Origin: Granulicella tundricola MP5ACTX9
GTDB lineage: Bacteria > Acidobacteriota > Terriglobia > Terriglobales > Acidobacteriaceae
DNA length: 64,000 nt
NCBI RefSeq assembly: GCF_000178975.2
Contig: NC_015064.1
Coordinates: forward strand, 2,418,001-2,482,000
Direction: 5' to 3'
Shown here piece by piece: positions 61,511 to 64,000 of the stretch. Each line of letters opens with the position of its first letter. The first letter of the stretch is position 1. The notes below the pieces were generated by a model, which did no database searches, had not been told where the DNA came from, and worked only from the letters and a program-made list of their open reading frames with translations. Both the position numbers and the translations under genes were made by a program.

Positions 61511-62296
61511 CTAGTGTGCCAGTCCGCCAAGACCAAGCGAGCGCTCCTCCACCTTGTAGTCTGCGGGTATAGTGAATAACGCCGCCGCTGGCTCACCACG
61601 CTTCACTTCCGTCACTACGGCTGTCATCTTCCCAAGACGCGGATCATCGGTTGTGCTGCTCAAAATAATCTTCAATTCAGGCGACGTCCACGTCTCGGTC
61701 ACCACCTTGATCTCGCGATCATTTCCCATACGTCCTGCTGGAATCACCATGGTGCGTCGTCTACCTTCTACAACGACTCCGGCGATAGCCTGCGCTCCCA
61801 AATCCTCCATGCCTGGCTGTGCCTGATGCTCCTTGCGCGCTGCCTCGGCCTTCGCGCGAGCCTCCGCTCCTCTCGCCTCTTCTTCCTGCGTCAAGACCTT
61901 CCGCTGCGGCAGATGATTCACATGGGCAATCTTCATCCTCGGCATCAGGATCGTCGAAGTTCTGTTGAGCGGGTCCATGATGAAGATCGATGTCAACTCC
62001 GGCTTGCCGTCCTTGATCAGGCTCGTCTCACGCCGCTCACGCCCTTCGGAGTCGCGCATAATCCGCTCCTCGTGGGTGTTGTCGATTTTCGTCCCATCCG
62101 CCAGCATCCTTTGCGACGTGAACGTCTCGACGAGACTGTACGGTAGCCCTTTAACGCTGTGGTCGCTGAGGCCGCCATGGCCCGCCTCTGCCAGAAGAAT
62201 CCCACCACCGTTCCCGAGCGTGCTCTGTGCGAGACCGTTCTCGCCACCCATCAAGACCGCCGCCAATGCTACAAAAGACAGGCAGGAACCACGCAT
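61511..62296 (-). CDS. secreted hypothetical protein
   Basis: 261 residues from ATG 62294-62296, six bases after GGAGGA. Signal peptide to NGLAQS. A beta-rich region (about 45-125; VETFTSQRMLADGTKIDNTHEERIMRDSEGRERRE) alternates with a charged helix (EEEARGAEARAKAEAARKEH) and then a second beta part (TETWTSPELKIILSSTTDDPRLG). Local base composition is C-rich on the given strand, unlike its neighbours on the right side. Family unknown. Confidence 0.75.
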   Translation of the reverse strand: MRGSCLSFVALAAVLMGGENGLAQSTLGNGGGILLAEAGHGGLSDHSVKGLPYSLVETFTSQRMLADGTKIDNTHEERIMRDSEGRERRETSLIKDGKPELTSIFIMDPLNRTSTILMPRMKIAHVNHLPQRKVLTQEEEARGAEARAKAEAARKEHQAQPGMEDLGAQAIAGVVVEGRRRTMVIPAGRMGNDREIKVVTETWTSPELKIILSSTTDDPRLGKMTAVVTEVKRGEPAAALFTIPADYKVEERSLGLGGLAH

Positions 62297-62355
62297 CTTC
62301 AATCCTCCGCGCCACGCTCCCATTCTGCGTGACGCTGCCCATCAAGACAAGCAAA

Positions 62356-63222
62356 TTATCCCGCCGCGAGCGTTCTGAGCACGCCGACGTTACGCGCCTC
62401 ATCTCCTGGTGCGTCCACGGGCGTCTCCGCGATGAAGACCGCGCCCGCAAAGCGCTGATCGTGCAGCAGGCGCCGGAAGGCTTCGGCTCCGATCGTGCCT
62501 TCGCCGATATGCTCGTGGCGGTCGAGCTTCGAGCCCATGGCAGCCTTGGCGTCGTTGCAGTGCCAGACCTTGACGGCTTCAAAGCCGATGGTCTGCTCCA
62601 CCGTCTGCATGGTCTCCGCATAACCCTCCGGCGTGACGATGTCGTAGCCCGCGACGTGGACGTGGCAGGTATCGAGGCAGACGCCGACGGGCGCGCAGGG
62701 CTTGAGGGTTTCGACGAGCTCCGCGACCTGCTCCAGCTTGCCGCCGAGCGAGAACTCCGCGCCGGCGGTGTTCTCAATGAGGATGCGGAAGTCCTTGCCG
62801 GTGAAGTCGATGCCGTCGACCGCTTCGACGATGGAGGCGGCGGCGAGGCGGAGGCCTTCGTCGCGGGTGAGGCCCTTCCAGCTTCCGGGATGGAGGACCA
62901 GGTACTCGGCACCCCAGGCGAGAGCGCGTTCTACTTCACCGCGGAAGGCAGCAGTGGAGTTGATGCGGACGGTTTCGGTCTGGCTGCACAGGTTGATGAG
63001 GTAGCTGGCATGGATGGCGACGGGGCCGATATCGTTGGCGGCGCGCAGCTCGCGCATCTTTGCGGCCTCTTCCGGTTTGACCGCGTTGGCCTTCCAGGTC
63101 CGGGGACTGGAGGAGAAGAACTGGAAGGTGTTCGCGCCCGCCTCCACTGCCCTGTTCACTGCCGTCCAACAACCGCCTGACGTTCCAAGATGCACACCGA
63201 TTCGCTTCTTTGCCTGAGCCAT
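62356..63222 (-). CDS. nfo: endonuclease IV (AP endonuclease family 2)
   Basis: 288 residues, TIM barrel. Zinc-site motifs: HASYLIN, VLHPGSW, LIENTAG (Glu), CLDTCHVHVAGYD, WHCNDAK and RHEHIGEGTIG, as in Nfo. It incises DNA at abasic sites and removes 3' blocks. Start ATG at 63220-63222. Confidence 0.95.
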   Translation of the reverse strand: MAQAKKRIGVHLGTSGGCWTAVNRAVEAGANTFQFFSSSPRTWKANAVKPEEAAKMRELRAANDIGPVAIHASYLINLCSQTETVRINSTAAFRGEVERALAWGAEYLVLHPGSWKGLTRDEGLRLAAASIVEAVDGIDFTGKDFRILIENTAGAEFSLGGKLEQVAELVETLKPCAPVGVCLDTCHVHVAGYDIVTPEGYAETMQTVEQTIGFEAVKVWHCNDAKAAMGSKLDRHEHIGEGTIGAEAFRRLLHDQRFAGAVFIAETPVDAPGDEARNVGVLRTLAAG

Positions 63223-63390
63223 CTCTCAAGGGTATCGCGAACCTGTGCGTCACGTTTTCCCACACGAAAGATGTATCGCACGGATGCAAGCGGATGCCGA
63301 TGAAAAGCCTGACGAAGGTAATAACCCGCTCTGGGAATGGCGCGAGTGACGGTTGTTTCCTAAGCTGATGACGTACCCCCGGAGGCTCCG

Positions 63391-63687
63391 ATGCTCAACT
63401 CGCTTACCACCTCAGCGCACAACAGTCTGCCTTCCAACCAGGTCTCGCGGCTCCTTACGGGCGCGCTGCTGCTGGCGGCTGCGGCGATGGCTACGGGCTG
63501 CAACGCGGATGAGGCGGCGATGCATGCGGATCTTTCGGGCTATCTTGGGCACTCTCACACCTGGCTGGACGCGGCCGATTCCACGAAGGCAGACCTCAGC
63601 CTGCTGTCGTCACACCATCACGCGCACAGCCGCGAACTATCCCGTGCAGAGCTTGCTCCACGCCACATCAGCAATCGGGTTCTTTAA
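63391..63687 (+). CDS. small putative lipoprotein
   Basis: 98 residues. A hydrophobic segment (LLTGALLLAAAAMATG) ends at Cys37, which fits a lipobox. The remainder is Ala/His/Ser-rich (LSSHHHAHSRE). CCCGGAGGCTCCG precedes the ATG. Plausible but of unknown function. Confidence 0.55.
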   Translation: MLNSLTTSAHNSLPSNQVSRLLTGALLLAAAAMATGCNADEAAMHADLSGYLGHSHTWLDAADSTKADLSLLSSHHHAHSRELSRAELAPRHISNRVL

Positions 63688-63752
63688 CCTCTGAGGTTTG
63701 CCCGAGACGAAAGTGCTATGCTGAGCGTCCACCCTTCAGGAGCTCAACATCC

Positions 63753-64000
63753 ATGGCAGCCGAACAGAGCTTTAAGAGCCATACCGCGCTCGACCCCATC
63801 ACGCACTTCACCTTATTGCCACTGGGCCTGATCGCTTTAGGGCTTTCTCTCTACCTGATCCGCCACGACTGGCCGCTTCACCGGCTGGATCATCTTTGGA
63901 TGATTCTGGCATCGATGGGGCTGATTCTTCTGAACCTCAAGTCGCGGATGTACCCGCTTGCGGTTCAGGATCGCGTCATTCGTCTGGAAGGGCGTCTGCG
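63753..64000 (+). CDS. DUF6526-like membrane protein (partial)
   Basis: The first 82 residues are visible; the gene leaves the right edge. It reads AEQSFKSHTALDPITHFTLLPLGL, then two membrane helices and YPLAVQDRVIRLEGRL, a pattern I recall from DUF6526 proteins of Acidobacteria. AGGAG lies 11 bases before the ATG. Function unknown. Confidence 0.7.
   Translation, partial: MAAEQSFKSHTALDPITHFTLLPLGLIALGLSLYLIRHDWPLHRLDHLWMILASMGLILLNLKSRMYPLAVQDRVIRLEGRL

Overview
The window is a high-GC chromosomal segment from a heterotrophic bacterium that looks like an Acidobacteriota soil lineage (Terriglobia; Granulicella, Edaphobacter or Terriglobus type). This placement rests on the gene families present (a UxaE-type hexuronate cluster, a DUF6526-like protein, many secreted hydrolases) and on abundant dispersed palindromic repeats. 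No rRNA or other decisive marker is present, so it is an inference. About 50 genes are supported, with one tRNA, one intact insertion sequence and many intergenic repeats.

Layout. 0-6.6 kb: hexuronate catabolism on the minus strand (partial uxaE, a LarA-type nickel racemase homologue, uxaC, an outer-membrane porin) with a vapBC toxin-antitoxin pair between the racemase homologue and uxaC. 6.8-17.1 kb: amino-sugar/murein salvage (GH20 hexosaminidase, nagA, a frameshifted GlcNAc/MurNAc-type kinase, and a 1510-residue fusion of sodium symporter, serine hydrolase and NamZ-like exo-muramidase). 17.2-20.7 kb: phoU, dcp, a DinB-family gene. 20.7-22.9 kb: a less GC-rich accessory patch where an IS5-type element has split a small gene, leaving a TTAG target duplication. 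23-24.7 kb: PQQ sugar dehydrogenase plus cytochrome c. 24.8-26.7 kb: a cysteine-rich leader peptide and terminator-like hairpin ahead of a siroheme nitrite/sulfite reductase. 26.9-29.8 kb: a PLP decarboxylase-TPR-ATP-grasp fusion. 29.8-32.2 kb: a TetR regulator divergent from azoR-doxX, then an isoprenylcysteine methyltransferase-like gene. 33-36.3 kb: a LOV blue-light histidine kinase divergent from two siroheme biosynthesis genes, which could supply the reductase at 25 kb. 36.5-45.6 kb: phhA, MFS and YceI genes, a PilZ/response-regulator pair, and a three-gene ligase-peptidase-ligase operon. 45.8-50.5 kb: RND efflux permease and adaptor. 50.7-64 kb: tRNA-Glu, an MFS transporter, lacD-type aldolase, guaA, leuS, an alditol-oxidase-like gene, nfo and small secreted proteins.

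Large-scale structure. Left of about 44 kb the given strand is C-rich whichever way the genes point; to the right it is G-rich. Two dispersed palindromic repeat families and a hexamer tandem repeat reverse orientation across the same boundary. This suggests a replichore switch (origin-type, by sign) or a large inversion breakpoint.

Most interesting candidates: the cysteine-rich leader/attenuator before nirA; the orientation switch near 44 kb; a four-block intergenic element repeated upstream of nagA and yceI; the PLP-TPR-ATP-grasp enzyme; the GCS2-like/M29/ATP-grasp operon; and the transporter-hydrolase-muramidase fusion whose seams carry translated repeats.
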